From positions 930,001-994,000 of the forward strand of contig NZ_CP009129.1 in assembly GCF_000785555.1 (NCBI RefSeq): a DNA stretch of 64,000 nucleotides, given 5' to 3'. Both the position numbers and the translations under genes were made by a program. The notes beneath the pieces were generated by a model, which was given only the letters and a program-made list of their open reading frames with translations, made no database searches and was not told the origin of the DNA. Source of the DNA: Planococcus sp. PAMC 21323. GTDB taxonomy: Bacteria > Bacillota > Bacilli > Bacillales_A > Planococcaceae. Within the stretch, counting starts at the first letter, position 1, and every line of letters starts with the position of its first letter. Shown one piece after another: positions 50,738 through 58,891 of the stretch.

Positions 50738-50869
50738 ATGTCAACAAGTTCAATCGTAGTTATGATTATTGGTATGGTTTTAGTTTGGGGAGGTTTAGCT
50801 GCCAGTATTTTTCACGCAGTTAATACCGGCAAAAAGAAACGTAATTCAAGCGCTACAAATAACCTATAA
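50738..50869 (+). CDS. MetS-like small subunit of NSS importer (43 aa)
   Basis: This 43-residue protein starts 16 bp after the NSS transporter, with AAAAGGGGGAG upstream. It has a single hydrophobic segment (VVMIIGMVLVWGGLAASIF, residues 6-24) and a basic tail (TGKKKRNSS), the exact layout of methionine/alanine importer small subunit MetS. In the studied system the small subunit is essential for transport. It is easily missed because of its size. Confidence 0.85.
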   Translation: MSTSSIVVMIIGMVLVWGGLAASIFHAVNTGKKKRNSSATNNL

Positions 50870-50871
50870 AA

Positions 50872-50908
50872 TAAAAGCCCGGAAACGAAAAGTTTCCGGG
50901 CTTTTCTA
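50872..50908 (+). terminator. Terminator after the metS-like gene
   Basis: AAAGCCCGGAAAC / GTTTCCGGGCTTT perfect stem followed by TCT. Confidence 0.88.
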
Positions 50909-51011
50909 TGGATTTGGAGCACGATGGCAACTTGTGAGGAACAGAGCTTTATGATACATTTGGAATTGAATTAGATTCCTATTCAAATCAGATAGACAGG
51001 GGAAGATGTGC

Positions 51012-51935
51012 ATGTCAGAAAAAAAAGAACATCTTAGAAAGCCTGATTGGTTAAAAATTAAATTAAACACCAATGAAAACTATACAGATTTAAAGAAAAT
51101 GATGCGAGAAAACAACTTAAATACGGTTTGTGAAGAAGCAAAATGTCCAAATATCCATGAATGCTGGGGAACGCGAAGAACGGCAACTTTTATGATTTTA
51201 GGAGCAATTTGTACAAGAGCTTGCCGTTTCTGCGCAGTCAAAACAGGATTGCCAAATGAGTTAGATCTACAGGAACCAGAACGTGTAGCAGCATCTGTAA
51301 AAATGATGAACTTAAAACATGCAGTCATCACAGCAGTTGCACGAGACGATTTAAAAGACGGTGGTTCAACAGTTTTTGCTGAAACAATTCGAGCGATCAA
51401 ACGTGCTAATCCATTTACAACAATCGAAGTTTTGCCGTCTGATATGGGTGGAGTCTATGAAAACCTTGAACGACTAATGGATGCTAAACCAGATATTTTA
51501 AACCATAATATCGAAACTGTACGTCGACTTACACCGAGAGTTCGTGCACGTGCTAAATACGATCGATCACTTGAGCTGTTAAAGCGTTCAAAAGAAATGC
51601 ATCCGGAAATTCCAACAAAATCTTCGTTAATGATTGGCTTGGGAGAAACGAAAGAAGAAATTATTGAAGTAATGGATGATTTGCGCGCGAACGATGTCGA
51701 TATCATGACAATCGGTCAGTATTTACAGCCGACAAAAAAACATTTAAGTGTACAAAAATACTATTCGCCAAAAGAATTCAAGGAACTCTGGGAAATTGCG
51801 ATGACCAAAGGGTTTTCTCATTGCCAAGCAGGTCCGTTGGTTCGAAGCAGCTATCATGCGGATGAGCAAGTCAATGCAGCTGCTAAAGAGCGTCAGCGTC
51901 TCGGCGATATACAAACAGCTGCTATAAACAGCTAA
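51012..51935 (+). CDS. lipA: Lipoyl synthase
   Basis: This 307-residue radical-SAM enzyme inserts sulfur into octanoyl groups on carrier proteins such as GcvH. The radical-SAM cluster is C67/C71/C74 (CTRACRFC) and the auxiliary cluster C40/C45/C51 ([12 protein letters not shown]). The ATG at 51012 is 8 bp after AGGGGA; the ATG at 51006 is too close. It needs Fe-S clusters from the suf/nfu systems in this window. Confidence 0.97.
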   Translation: MSEKKEHLRKPDWLKIKLNTNENYTDLKKMMRENNLNTVCEEAKCPNIHECWGTRRTATFMILGAICTRACRFCAVKTGLPNELDLQEPERVAASVKMMNLKHAVITAVARDDLKDGGSTVFAETIRAIKRANPFTTIEVLPSDMGGVYENLERLMDAKPDILNHNIETVRRLTPRVRARAKYDRSLELLKRSKEMHPEIPTKSSLMIGLGETKEEIIEVMDDLRANDVDIMTIGQYLQPTKKHLSVQKYYSPKEFKELWEIAMTKGFSHCQAGPLVRSSYHADEQVNAAAKERQRLGDIQTAAINS

Positions 51936-51949
51936 TGGATGGTGAAAAT

Positions 51950-52312
51950 ATGATTACATTGGATCAATGGCAATATGATATACTAATTGACCACCGAGAA
52001 GGCTTTAAAGAAGAAGCAATAACTACTCGTTACAGCGAAATTTTATCGAAATATGATTATATATTAGGTGACTGGGGCTATGGACAATTACGGTTAAAAG
52101 GATTTTTTGAAGACATAAATCACAAGGCGACTTATGATACGAAAATAAGTACGCTGCAGGACTACCTTTACGAATACTGCAATTTTGGCTGTGCCTATTT
52201 TGTTATAAAAAAAGTTGGAAAAGCAACTCCTCCAATTGAAGAAGCAGAACAAGAAGTAAAAGAAGTACAAGAATTAGAACCAGAAGTACAAACTCTCGAA
52301 GCAGACGTTTAA
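51950..52312 (+). CDS. yutD: YutD family protein
   Basis: This 120-residue protein matches the YutD family (YDILIDHREGFKEEA, KYDYILGDWGYGQLRLKGFF, YCNFGCAYFVI) with a Glu-rich C-terminal extension. Function is unknown. The ATG at 51950 follows GGTGAAA; an upstream ATG at 51935 lies in the stop region of lipA. The lipA-yutD order is conserved in Bacillales. Confidence 0.9.
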   Translation: MITLDQWQYDILIDHREGFKEEAITTRYSEILSKYDYILGDWGYGQLRLKGFFEDINHKATYDTKISTLQDYLYEYCNFGCAYFVIKKVGKATPPIEEAEQEVKEVQELEPEVQTLEADV

Positions 52313-52333
52313 TCTGCTAGAGGGTTTTTTTTA
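52290..52333 (+). terminator. Terminator overlapping the yutD end
   Basis: AGCAGA / TCTGCT with an outer CTCT / AGAG pairing, followed by GGTTTTTTTT. The stem uses the last codons of yutD. Confidence 0.65.
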
Positions 52334-52396
52334 TGCATTATGATATGATAAAGAGAGAAATAGAAGATTTTCAAACGCCTATTGGAGGGTATTTTT

Positions 52397-52852
52397 ATGT
52401 ATTTTATTGACCGAAGCAAAATCACTGAAACGATTCAGTATATGAATTCTTTATTGGAGTTTTATGAGGCACAACAGCAGTGGACATCTATTGGAGACAA
52501 ACTTGCTTTAGAGCGCGTAGGCGCAAATATTATCGAAGCGATTATCGATGTAGGAAATTCAATGATAGATGGCTTTATTATGCGCGACCCGGGAAGTTAC
52601 GATGACATTATTGATATTTTAGTGGATGAAAAAGTAATTACTAAAGAGATGGACCTGCCATTAAAAAAAGTAATTGCTTTGCGGAAAATGTTAGTACGTG
52701 AATTTATGAAGGTAGATCAGCAAGCTGTTGTGAATGCGTTGGATGAAAACATCGAATCATTAAAAGCGTTTGGTCCAAAAGTAGAACATTATTTAGTTCA
52801 CGAGCTTGGCCCAGTTTCAGCATTTATACCGGAGATAAAAGATGGAAACTAG
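52397..52852 (+). CDS. yutE: DUF86 (HepT-like) family protein, YutE-like
   Basis: This 151-residue helical protein belongs to the DUF86/HepT superfamily (ERVGANIIEAIIDVGNSMIDGF, DPGSYDDIIDILVDE). In HepT toxins the active motif is R-x4-6-H-x-Y; here the equivalent stretch reads LRKMLVREF, lacking His and Tyr, and no MNT antitoxin gene is adjacent. It is thus unlikely to be a nuclease or nucleotidyl-toxin partner. The ATG at 52397 has GGAGGG upstream. It overlaps yutF by 11 bp. Confidence 0.88.
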   Translation: MYFIDRSKITETIQYMNSLLEFYEAQQQWTSIGDKLALERVGANIIEAIIDVGNSMIDGFIMRDPGSYDDIIDILVDEKVITKEMDLPLKKVIALRKMLVREFMKVDQQAVVNALDENIESLKAFGPKVEHYLVHELGPVSAFIPEIKDGN

Positions 52853-53615
52853 AAAAAGGTATAGAGCATATTGCCTGGATTTAGACGGAACGATTTACCG
52901 CGGATCAGAAGTAGTTGAAGAGGCAGCGGAATTTGTTGAACGGTTACAGCAACAAGAAATCGAACCTTTTTACATTACAAACAATGCATCGATGACACAA
53001 CAACAACTAAAAGATAAACTGGCTGGGTTTGGTATTATAGCTAAAAAAGAGCAGATTATGTCTTCGGCAATTGCAGCTGCAAAATATATCAAACGTTGGT
53101 ATCCTGGCAAGACAGTGTACATGATAGGTTCAGATGGTTTAGACCAAGCATTGCATCAAGAAGGACTTGAGCGAGTACAAGAGGATGCGGATATTGTATT
53201 AATAGGACTTGATAAAAGCCTAACATATGATAAGTTAGCAACTGCTTGTTTAGAGCTTCGAAAAGGAGCTGTCTTTCTATCTACTAATAAAGATTTAGCC
53301 TTTCCGTCCGAAAAAGGATTTTTACCAGGTAATGGAGCAATTACGCGTCTTGTATCGGCTTCGACTGGAATCGAGCCCGTTTTTATCGGCAAACCAGAAA
53401 TTCATATGTTGGAAGCCATTCAGCATGAGTCTAGATTTGAGAAAAACGATATGGTTATGATTGGAGACAACTACGATACCGATATTCAAGCGGGAATTCG
53501 TTTTGGAATAGATACGATTCATGTTAATACAGGAGTTAGCAGTAAGGCTCTAGTAGCTGAAAAAGAGCAATTACCAACCCACATGATTGAAAATCTGGGT
53601 CATTGGAAAATTTGA
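52842..53615 (+). CDS. yutF: HAD-superfamily IIA hydrolase (NagD/YutF-like)
   Basis: This 257-residue phosphatase has the HAD motif I DLDGTIYRG near residue 11, motif II FYITNNAS, and motif IV GDNYDTDIQAG, with the C2 cap of type IIA enzymes between them. Substrate is a sugar or nucleoside monophosphate of unknown identity. The ATG overlaps the end of yutE with AAAAGATGGAA context and GGAG upstream. Confidence 0.9.
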   Translation: METRKRYRAYCLDLDGTIYRGSEVVEEAAEFVERLQQQEIEPFYITNNASMTQQQLKDKLAGFGIIAKKEQIMSSAIAAAKYIKRWYPGKTVYMIGSDGLDQALHQEGLERVQEDADIVLIGLDKSLTYDKLATACLELRKGAVFLSTNKDLAFPSEKGFLPGNGAITRLVSASTGIEPVFIGKPEIHMLEAIQHESRFEKNDMVMIGDNYDTDIQAGIRFGIDTIHVNTGVSSKALVAEKEQLPTHMIENLGHWKI

Positions 53616-53619
53616 AGAC

Positions 53620-53664
53620 AAAAAAGCCCAGCAAAGCGACATATAGTCATTTTGCTGGGCTGCA
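53620..53664 (-). terminator. Terminator of yuzB
   Basis: AGCCCAGCAAA / TTTGCTGGGCT stem; on the minus strand six T residues follow (plus-strand A-run at 53620-53625). It may also weakly stop yutF. Confidence 0.8.
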
Positions 53665-53724
53665 ATGCATGTTGAGAATACACAATCCGAATGTATTTTT
53701 CTTTTTATGAAAACCGATGAAGGG

Positions 53725-53961
53725 TTAAAATAATGGATTTTCATCTATGAATTCATAGACTTTTTTAGTCAATTCATCTGGAGAATCGGCTTCCACAATT
53801 TCGCCATTGACCAAGGCATATAAAGACTCGGAACATTTTGTGCAATAGCTTAAACAGCCGTATTCCAAAACATCGAGATTAGGATCTCGTTCGAGTTTTT
53901 CAAAAGAACCTTGCGCGCCATTCACAATATTACTAATACAAAATTCTACAATTGGTTTCAT
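53725..53961 (-). CDS. yuzB: YuzB family protein (DUF1450)
   Basis: This 78-residue protein has conserved Cys in FCISN and GCLSYCTKCSE, the pattern of the DUF1450/YuzB family, which may have a thioredoxin-like ferredoxin fold. A metal or cluster ligand role is plausible but unproven. The ATG follows GTGAGGTGA. It is read opposite to yutF and divergently from yutJ. Confidence 0.9.
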   Translation of the reverse strand: MKPIVEFCISNIVNGAQGSFEKLERDPNLDVLEYGCLSYCTKCSESLYALVNGEIVEADSPDELTKKVYEFIDENPLF

Positions 53962-54037
53962 TCTAAGTCACCTCACTACAACGAAATCCTACCTTTTTTA
54001 GCTGCTGGAGTCAATTAATTGATTTCTAGTGAAAGCA

Positions 54038-54055
54038 TTGTGAAAGTTATCACAA
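54038..54055. promoter_or_regulatory. Rex-type operator upstream of yutJ
   Basis: TTGTGAAAGTTATCACAA is an inverted repeat (TTGTGA-N6-TCACAA, extended by A/T on each side) with one mismatch to the Rex consensus TTGTGAANNNNTTCACAA. It coincides with the -35 of the yutJ promoter. Confidence 0.72.
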
Positions 54056-54066
54056 TCAGCTATACT
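54038..54066 (+). promoter_or_regulatory. Promoter of yutJ
   Basis: TTGTGA (54038-54043), 17 bp, TATACT (54061-54066); the -35 is the left arm of the Rex-type site. Confidence 0.65.
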
Positions 54067-54113
54067 CATATGTGAGAAATTGATCAGACAGACGAACTTT
54101 AAAGGAGATTTTT

Positions 54114-55181
54114 ATGCGAAAACTAGTCTTACTTGGAGGCGGATATGGCAACATGCGAATATTGCTTCGTTTATTGCCGACCAGCTTACCGCAAGATACC
54201 GAAATTATTCTTATTGACCGTACTCCTTTCCACAGCATGAAGACAGAGTTTTATGCTTTAGCAGCTGGTACAGAGTCAGATCATGAAGTACGTGTACCGT
54301 TTCCTGAGCATGAGCGTTTAACGCTTGTAAACGGTGAAATAGTAGAAATCGGTCTTCAAGAAAAATGCATTTTCATGGAAAATGGCGACCGTATTGCATA
54401 CGATGATTTAGTTATTGGCTTGGGTTGTGAAGATAAATACCATAACGTACCTGGAGCTGATGAATTTACGTACAGCATTCAAACAATCGGTAAATCGCGT
54501 GCAACTTACCAAGCATTGCTTGGCTTGCCTGCAGGCGCAGTAGTAGGTGTAGTAGGAGCAGGTTTGAGTGGAATTGAGTTGGCGAGTGAATTGCGTGAAA
54601 GCCGAAAAGACTTAAACATTAAATTATTTGACCGTAGCCCTCGAATTTTACGTGATTTTCCTGAACGTCTAAGTAATTTTGTGAAAAATTGGTTTGAAAA
54701 TCATAATGTTGACGTAGTATCAAATTCAAATATTACACAAGTTGAACCAAAAATGCTCCACAATCATGAAGAAACAATTCCAGTAGATGCAGTTGTTTGG
54801 ACTGCCGGTATTCAGCCTGTTAAACCAGTTCGTGATTTAGGCCTTGAATGTGATGGGACTGGACGTGTAGTAATCAACCAGTATCATCAATTACCAACTG
54901 ATGAGCATGTTTATGTTGTAGGCGATTGTGCTGCTTTACCTATGGCTCCTTCAGCACAATTAGCAGAGGAACAAGCAGAACAAATCGTTAAAGTATTAAA
55001 AGCAATTTGGAAAGATGAACCCTTACCAGAAACAATGCCTGAAATTAAGTTGAAAGGCTTCCTTGGTTCTTTAGGTAAAAAACAAGGATTTGCTTATTTA
55101 GCAGATCGCACAGTGACGGGTCGCATTGCTCGCTTGATGAAGTCAGGTGTTTTGTGGATGTATAAATGGCATAACGGCTAA
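54114..55181 (+). CDS. yutJ: NAD(P)/FAD-dependent oxidoreductase, NDH-2-like (YutJ)
   Basis: This 355-residue flavoprotein resembles type II NADH dehydrogenases. The FAD motif GGGYGNMRIL (residues 7-16), the NADH motif GVVGAGLSGIELASEL (about 145-160) and the YVVGDCAALP motif are seen. It is shorter than typical NDH-2 (about 400) and may lack the complete membrane-anchoring end. The Rex-type site in its promoter suggests control by the NADH/NAD+ ratio. AAAGGAG precedes the ATG. A second NDH-2 gene lies at 56.6 kb. Confidence 0.88.
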   Translation: MRKLVLLGGGYGNMRILLRLLPTSLPQDTEIILIDRTPFHSMKTEFYALAAGTESDHEVRVPFPEHERLTLVNGEIVEIGLQEKCIFMENGDRIAYDDLVIGLGCEDKYHNVPGADEFTYSIQTIGKSRATYQALLGLPAGAVVGVVGAGLSGIELASELRESRKDLNIKLFDRSPRILRDFPERLSNFVKNWFENHNVDVVSNSNITQVEPKMLHNHEETIPVDAVVWTAGIQPVKPVRDLGLECDGTGRVVINQYHQLPTDEHVYVVGDCAALPMAPSAQLAEEQAEQIVKVLKAIWKDEPLPETMPEIKLKGFLGSLGKKQGFAYLADRTVTGRIARLMKSGVLWMYKWHNG

Positions 55182-55195
55182 TAGAAAAGCTCGTA

Positions 55196-55246
55196 GACTG
55201 TAGGTAAACTCGATTTGTTTGAGTTGTCTATGGTCTTTTTCTTTGA
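55196..55246 (+). terminator. Terminator after yutJ
   Basis: AGAC-GTAG-AAACTC with GAGTT-CTAT-GGTCT imperfect long stem, followed by TTTTTCTTT. Confidence 0.65.
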
Positions 55247-55257
55247 GGCAGATCTGC

Positions 55258-55306
55258 ATAGAAAAAGGTTTCGGAATACGTTCATTCCAAAACCTTTACT
55301 ACTTTT
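55258..55306. terminator. Bidirectional hairpin between yutJ and yuzD
   Basis: AAAGGTTT-GGAAT with ATTCC-AAACCTTT stem. On the minus strand TTTTT follows (yuzD terminator); on the plus strand ACTACTTTTTT follows. Confidence 0.75.
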
Positions 55307-55633
55307 TTATTCAACTACAGAAAACCCATGCTTTTCAAGTTCGCGATAAACAGGTTTCAACTGTACATAACCTTCGCCAACAACTTCCCCTTCAACTAAA
55401 ACTAAAGGATAGAAAAATTCATCGTCCATAATGCGTTGGGCATAGTCTTTTTGATGATCGAGTTTAATCGGTTTCTCAATGTCGATATAGGTAATTGAAA
55501 ATGGTTGATCTTTGTATTTTCTTGAGATAGCGGCTTCTAGCCACTCGTAAGTATCAATTGACGAAGGTGCATTGACACAACTTGCGCAAATAACATCGGT
55601 TCCGTAGACTTCAATAGATAATTCCTTCTTCAT
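55307..55633 (-). CDS. yuzD: YuzD family disulfide-oxidoreductase-like protein
   Basis: This 108-residue protein has the YuzD family layout: beta strand LSIEVYGTDVICASCVNAP with a CASC motif near residue 14, and YPLVLVEGEVVGEGYVQL. The family is thioredoxin-like in structure. The start at 55633 is used because AGGGGG is upstream; longer frame to 55681 passes through the promoter. It is divergent from nfuA, and the shared intergenic region contains a perfect PerR-type box. Confidence 0.88.
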   Translation of the reverse strand: MKKELSIEVYGTDVICASCVNAPSSIDTYEWLEAAISRKYKDQPFSITYIDIEKPIKLDHQKDYAQRIMDDEFFYPLVLVEGEVVGEGYVQLKPVYRELEKHGFSVVE

Positions 55634-55682
55634 AGTTTGGACCCCCTGTGAATTCATTAGTGGCTTTTTCCTTCTAATCACA

Positions 55683-55697
55683 TTATAATGATTATAA
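55683..55697. promoter_or_regulatory. PerR-type box between yuzD and nfuA
   Basis: TTATAATGATTATAA is a perfect 7-1-7 inverted repeat identical to the PerR consensus TTATAATNATTATAA. It overlaps TATAAT hexamers usable as -10 boxes on either strand, so it could repress both genes until peroxide inactivates the repressor. Confidence 0.78.
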
Positions 55698-55715
55698 TGA
55701 AAGGAGTCGATATAA

Positions 55716-55952
55716 ATGACTGAAGCTTTGCTAGAAGATCAAGTAATGGAAGTCTTAGATAAATTACGTCCATTCCTTTTACGTGACGGGGGAGACTGTG
55801 AACTTGTTGATATAGAGGATGGTATCGTAAAACTTCGTTTACTCGGCGCATGCGGTAGCTGCCCAAGTTCGACCATCACATTAAAAGCAGGAATTGAACG
55901 CGCGTTAGTGGAAGAAGTTCCTGGAATCGTAGAAGTAGAACAAGTATTTTAA
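55716..55952 (+). CDS. nfuA: NifU C-terminal-domain Fe-S carrier (Nfu, YutI)
   Basis: This 78-residue protein is a stand-alone Nfu domain: the CGSCPSS motif (about C49/C52) ligates a 4Fe-4S cluster in a dimer. It delivers clusters to targets such as aconitase in studied relatives. AAAGGAG precedes the ATG. PerR-type control fits a role in repairing clusters after peroxide damage. Confidence 0.95.
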   Translation: MTEALLEDQVMEVLDKLRPFLLRDGGDCELVDIEDGIVKLRLLGACGSCPSSTITLKAGIERALVEEVPGIVEVEQVF

Positions 55953-55957
55953 AGCCA

Positions 55958-55985
55958 AGGGACCTTTTTAGGTCTCTTTTTCTTT
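55958..55985 (+). terminator. Terminator after nfuA
   Basis: GGGACCT / AGGTCTC short stem with TTTT loop, followed by TTTTTCTTT. Confidence 0.65.
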
Positions 55986-56097
55986 ATAAGTAAATAACGG
56001 CAGTGATTCTTACTTTTATAAAACTTTGGTTTAAGGTTAACGACTTGAACAATGATAGAAATGATTGCTATGATAGAGCTAGAGGAAGGTGATCAAA

Positions 56098-56460
56098 TTG
56101 ACAGAAGTAGTAGAAATTACAGAAGCAGCCTCATTCCAGATTAAAGAAATGATGCGTCACAACGAAGAAGAAGATTCCTATTTACGCGTTGCCGTTAAAG
56201 GTGGCGGATGTAGTGGATTGACATATGGTATGGGGTTTGAAAAAGATAAAACAGATGAGGACGATCGGTACGAACAATTTGGCATTCCGATTTTAATTGC
56301 CAAAGAAGATGCTCCGATTCTTCAAGGTACTGTAGTCGATTATAAACAGTCTCTAATGGGTGGCGGATTCACGATAGAAAATCCAAATGCCATTGCATCT
56401 TGTGGCTGTGGAACTTCATTCCGGACTGCTAAAAAAGAAGGTACTCCTGAGAATTGTTAG
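56098..56460 (+). CDS. yutM: A-type Fe-S carrier, SufA/IscA family (YutM)
   Basis: This 120-residue A-type carrier has the three conserved Cys in GGGCSGL and ASCGCGTSF. It transfers Fe-S clusters from the SufBCD scaffold to apo-proteins. The TTG at 56098 is chosen for the AAGGTGAT site and the family-like TEVVEITEAASFQIKEM start; an in-frame GTG at 56089 lies within the ribosome site. It follows nfuA and forms an Fe-S accessory set with it. Confidence 0.93.
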   Translation: MTEVVEITEAASFQIKEMMRHNEEEDSYLRVAVKGGGCSGLTYGMGFEKDKTDEDDRYEQFGIPILIAKEDAPILQGTVVDYKQSLMGGGFTIENPNAIASCGCGTSFRTAKKEGTPENC

Positions 56461-56489
56461 AAGTCGGTCACAAACCGGCTTTTTTCTTG
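56460..56489 (+). terminator. Terminator after yutM
   Basis: AAGTCGGT / ACCGGCTT hairpin (one G-U pair) with CACAA loop, followed by TTTT. Confidence 0.78.
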
Positions 56490-56633
56490 TGGATAAGTCT
56501 ATGTTAAACATATTATTGAGTTGAAATCATTGAGTAATAGGTCTAATATAGAAGATAGATGTTTATCGGTGCGCCAAGGTTTTATTGCTTTGACGATATT
56601 CGATTAAAAAATGACTTGAAGGTGGTTGCGATT

Positions 56634-57851
56634 GTGTTGAAAAGACCGTCAATATTAGTATTAGGTGCAGGTTACGGTGGATTAACTACTGTAGTAAACT
56701 TGCAAAAAGTTCTGGGCACAGATGCTGCAGACATTACATTAATTAACAAAAACGAATATCATTACGAAAGCACATGGCTTCACGAAGCTGCTGCAGGGAC
56801 ATTACTTCCTGAGCAAGTGCGTTACGACATTAAAGATGTAATCGATAGTGTCAAAGTTAAATTTGTACAGGCGACTGTTGAGGCAATTGACGTAGTCGGT
56901 AAAAAAGTTTCAACAGATAATGGCGAATTTACATATGATTATATTGTCATTGCACTTGGCTTCGAAGGTGAAACTTTCGGAATTGAAGGTCTTGATAAAT
57001 ATGCATTGTCAATTGCTAACGTAAAAGCTGCACGTTATATCCGTGACCATATTGAATTCCAATTTGCTACATGGTCTGCAGAGCCAGTTAAGGATGATAG
57101 CCGTTTAACAATTATCGTTGGAGGCGCTGGATTTACAGGAATTGAATTTCTTGGTGAATTGGCTAACCGCGTACCTGAACTTTGTAAAGAGTACGATGTG
57201 CCACGCGAAAAAGTTCGTGTTGTCTGTGTAGAAGCTGCACCAATGGTATTACCTGGATTTGATCCAGAACTAGTAAACTATGCAGTAGGTCACTTAGAGT
57301 CTAAAGGTATTGAGTTCTCAATTGGCACGCCAGTTGTAGAAGCGACTATAGAAGGCGTTAAAATCAAAAAAGGCGAAGATGAATTTGAATTCATCAAAGC
57401 TGGTACAGTTGTATGGGCTGCAGGTATTCGTGGCAACAAACTAATTGAAGCTACGCCTATTGAAAACATGCGCGCTCGCGTTAAAGTTGAAAAAGATCTG
57501 CGTGCTCCAGGTTATGATGATGTATTCATCATTGGTGACTGTGCGTTGATGATCAACCCAGAAACAAATCGTCCATTTCCACCAACTGCTCAGATAGCTA
57601 TGCAGCAAGGGGAAGTTGTAGCGAAAAACTTAAAAGCGTTAATGAGCAATGATACAACAGTTGAATTTGTTCCAGATCTTAAGGGAACAGTTTGTTCACT
57701 TGGGGATGACGATGCAATTGGTGTAGTATTCGGCAAAAAAGTTACAGGCAAACGAGCTTCATTCATGAAGAAAATGATTGATAACCGTGCGCTATTCATG
57801 ATTGGCGGACCAATGCTTGTGGTGAAAAAAGGTAAATTTAACGTTCTATAA
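56634..57851 (+). CDS. yumB: Type II NADH:quinone oxidoreductase (YumB-like)
   Basis: This about 405-residue NDH-2 passes electrons from NADH to menaquinone without pumping protons. The FAD motif [13 protein letters not shown], the NADH motif [17 protein letters not shown], the QIAMQQG quinone-site motif and IIGDCALM are present. The GTG at 56634 (AAGGTGG 8 bp upstream) or TTG at 56637 is the start; the open frame to 56559 has no ribosome site. It is a membrane-associated respiratory enzyme. Confidence 0.93.
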   Translation: MLKRPSILVLGAGYGGLTTVVNLQKVLGTDAADITLINKNEYHYESTWLHEAAAGTLLPEQVRYDIKDVIDSVKVKFVQATVEAIDVVGKKVSTDNGEFTYDYIVIALGFEGETFGIEGLDKYALSIANVKAARYIRDHIEFQFATWSAEPVKDDSRLTIIVGGAGFTGIEFLGELANRVPELCKEYDVPREKVRVVCVEAAPMVLPGFDPELVNYAVGHLESKGIEFSIGTPVVEATIEGVKIKKGEDEFEFIKAGTVVWAAGIRGNKLIEATPIENMRARVKVEKDLRAPGYDDVFIIGDCALMINPETNRPFPPTAQIAMQQGEVVAKNLKALMSNDTTVEFVPDLKGTVCSLGDDDAIGVVFGKKVTGKRASFMKKMIDNRALFMIGGPMLVVKKGKFNVL

Positions 57852-57863
57852 GCTAGAAGATCA

Positions 57864-57893
57864 AAAGCTCCCTTTGAGGGGAGCTTTTTTTGT
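57864..57893 (+). terminator. Terminator after yumB
   Basis: AAGCTCCC / GGGGAGCTT hairpin followed by TTTTT. Confidence 0.88.
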
Positions 57894-57943
57894 AGTTTAG
57901 GGAGCATCTTTATAGATTACTTTTAATAGAAAGAGGGATGCTT

Positions 57944-58441
57944 GTGGCAACGAATAAACGTGGCAATGTGTGGCTTGGAGCAGCCGGACTGGTAGTAAAC
58001 TCAAAAGGAGAATGGCTCGTTGTAAAAAAGAGATATGGTGGATTGCATGGGAAATGGTCATTGCCAGCTGGGTTTGTGCAAGGCAATGAAACAATTGACC
58101 ATGCTGCTTTGAGAGAAGTAAAAGAAGAAACTGGAATTGACTGTGAGATGGTCGAACTGATCGGATTCCGTTCTGGAGTTCTTCAAGAAAAAATTAGCGA
58201 TAATATGGCCGTTTTCTTATTAAAAGCGATAAACGAGGAGCAACCCGTCATCGCACAACTAGCTGAGTTGTATTCAGCTGATTGGCTATCTCCAACCGAA
58301 TTAGCAACAGGAGGAGAAGCTTCTGTAATGCTTGTTGAAATGGCTTCTTATTCATTAGAAAAAGGATTAACACCTATCAACCATGTAGACCCTGGAAAAG
58401 TTTTTGGTTATTCAGACTACAAATTGTTTTTCAGAAAATAG
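57944..58441 (+). CDS. Nudix hydrolase
   Basis: This 165-residue cytoplasmic Nudix protein has the box GFVQGNETIDHAALREVKEE with the usual G-x5-E-x7-R-E-x2-E-E spacing. Substrate cannot be inferred. The GTG at 57944 follows AAAGAGGG at 6 bp; the ATG at 57938 abuts the ribosome site. The family matches the Nudix gene found near yumB/yui genes in Bacillales. Confidence 0.85.
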   Translation: MATNKRGNVWLGAAGLVVNSKGEWLVVKKRYGGLHGKWSLPAGFVQGNETIDHAALREVKEETGIDCEMVELIGFRSGVLQEKISDNMAVFLLKAINEEQPVIAQLAELYSADWLSPTELATGGEASVMLVEMASYSLEKGLTPINHVDPGKVFGYSDYKLFFRK

Positions 58442-58484
58442 CTGTAAAACAAATAAAATTAAAATTAATTCGAAAAAATTGTAA

Positions 58485-58498
58485 TGATAGCGTTTACA
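58485..58498. promoter_or_regulatory. cre-like CcpA site
   Basis: TGATAGCGTTTACA matches the core cre pattern TGNNANCGNTNNCA fully. It lies 15 bp upstream of the -35 of the next promoter, a place more often linked with activation. Confidence 0.55.
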
Positions 58499-58513
58499 TA
58501 AAGGCTTTATCTA

Positions 58514-58542
58514 TTGCACTCCGGATAAAGTCGTGCTATATT
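58514..58542 (+). promoter_or_regulatory. Promoter of the YuiA-like zinc-finger gene
   Basis: TTGCAC (58514-58519), 17 bp, TATATT (58537-58542). Confidence 0.72.
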
Positions 58543-58582
58543 ATCAGAATATTACAAACAAGAATAGAAGGAGGTGTTTCAG

Positions 58583-58708
58583 ATGACAAACTTTAAAAAG
58601 GTTAAAAATGTCAACAATTGCCCATATTGTTCAGGACAAGGCTATTTTCAATTACGACTGGGTGGTTCAGAAACGTGCTCCTGCTGTTCGGGTTCAGGGA
58701 AAAAATAA
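58583..58708 (+). CDS. yuiA: Mini zinc-finger protein, YuiA-like (41 aa)
   Basis: This 41-residue protein has two DnaJ-type CxxCxGxG knuckles: CPYCSGQG (residues 13-20) and CSCCSGSG (32-39). Together they can bind one zinc ion. GGAGGTG lies 10 bp upstream of the ATG. It resembles the small YuiA family next to yuiB in Bacillus. Function is unknown; a role as a zinc-binding adaptor is a guess. Confidence 0.82.
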   Translation: MTNFKKVKNVNNCPYCSGQGYFQLRLGGSETCSCCSGSGKK

Positions 58709-58891
58709 TTGGTTTGACGATGGCGAACGGGAATAAAGATTCCGTTCGCTATTTTGTTTGGGGAAATTTTGCAAATGACTTGTCTTCTGCCATTTACGAT
58801 AAGTGACAAAGCGATGAACTCTGTCTCGTTGGATTGAAAGCCTTTGTTTTTTCGGTTAAACTGATGAAAGGAATAACGGAGGTTAGAATTT

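Noticed and set aside
52397..53615. A HepT/MNT toxin-antitoxin pair
   Set aside because: The HepT-like motif is degenerate and the partner gene is a HAD phosphatase, not a nucleotidyltransferase.
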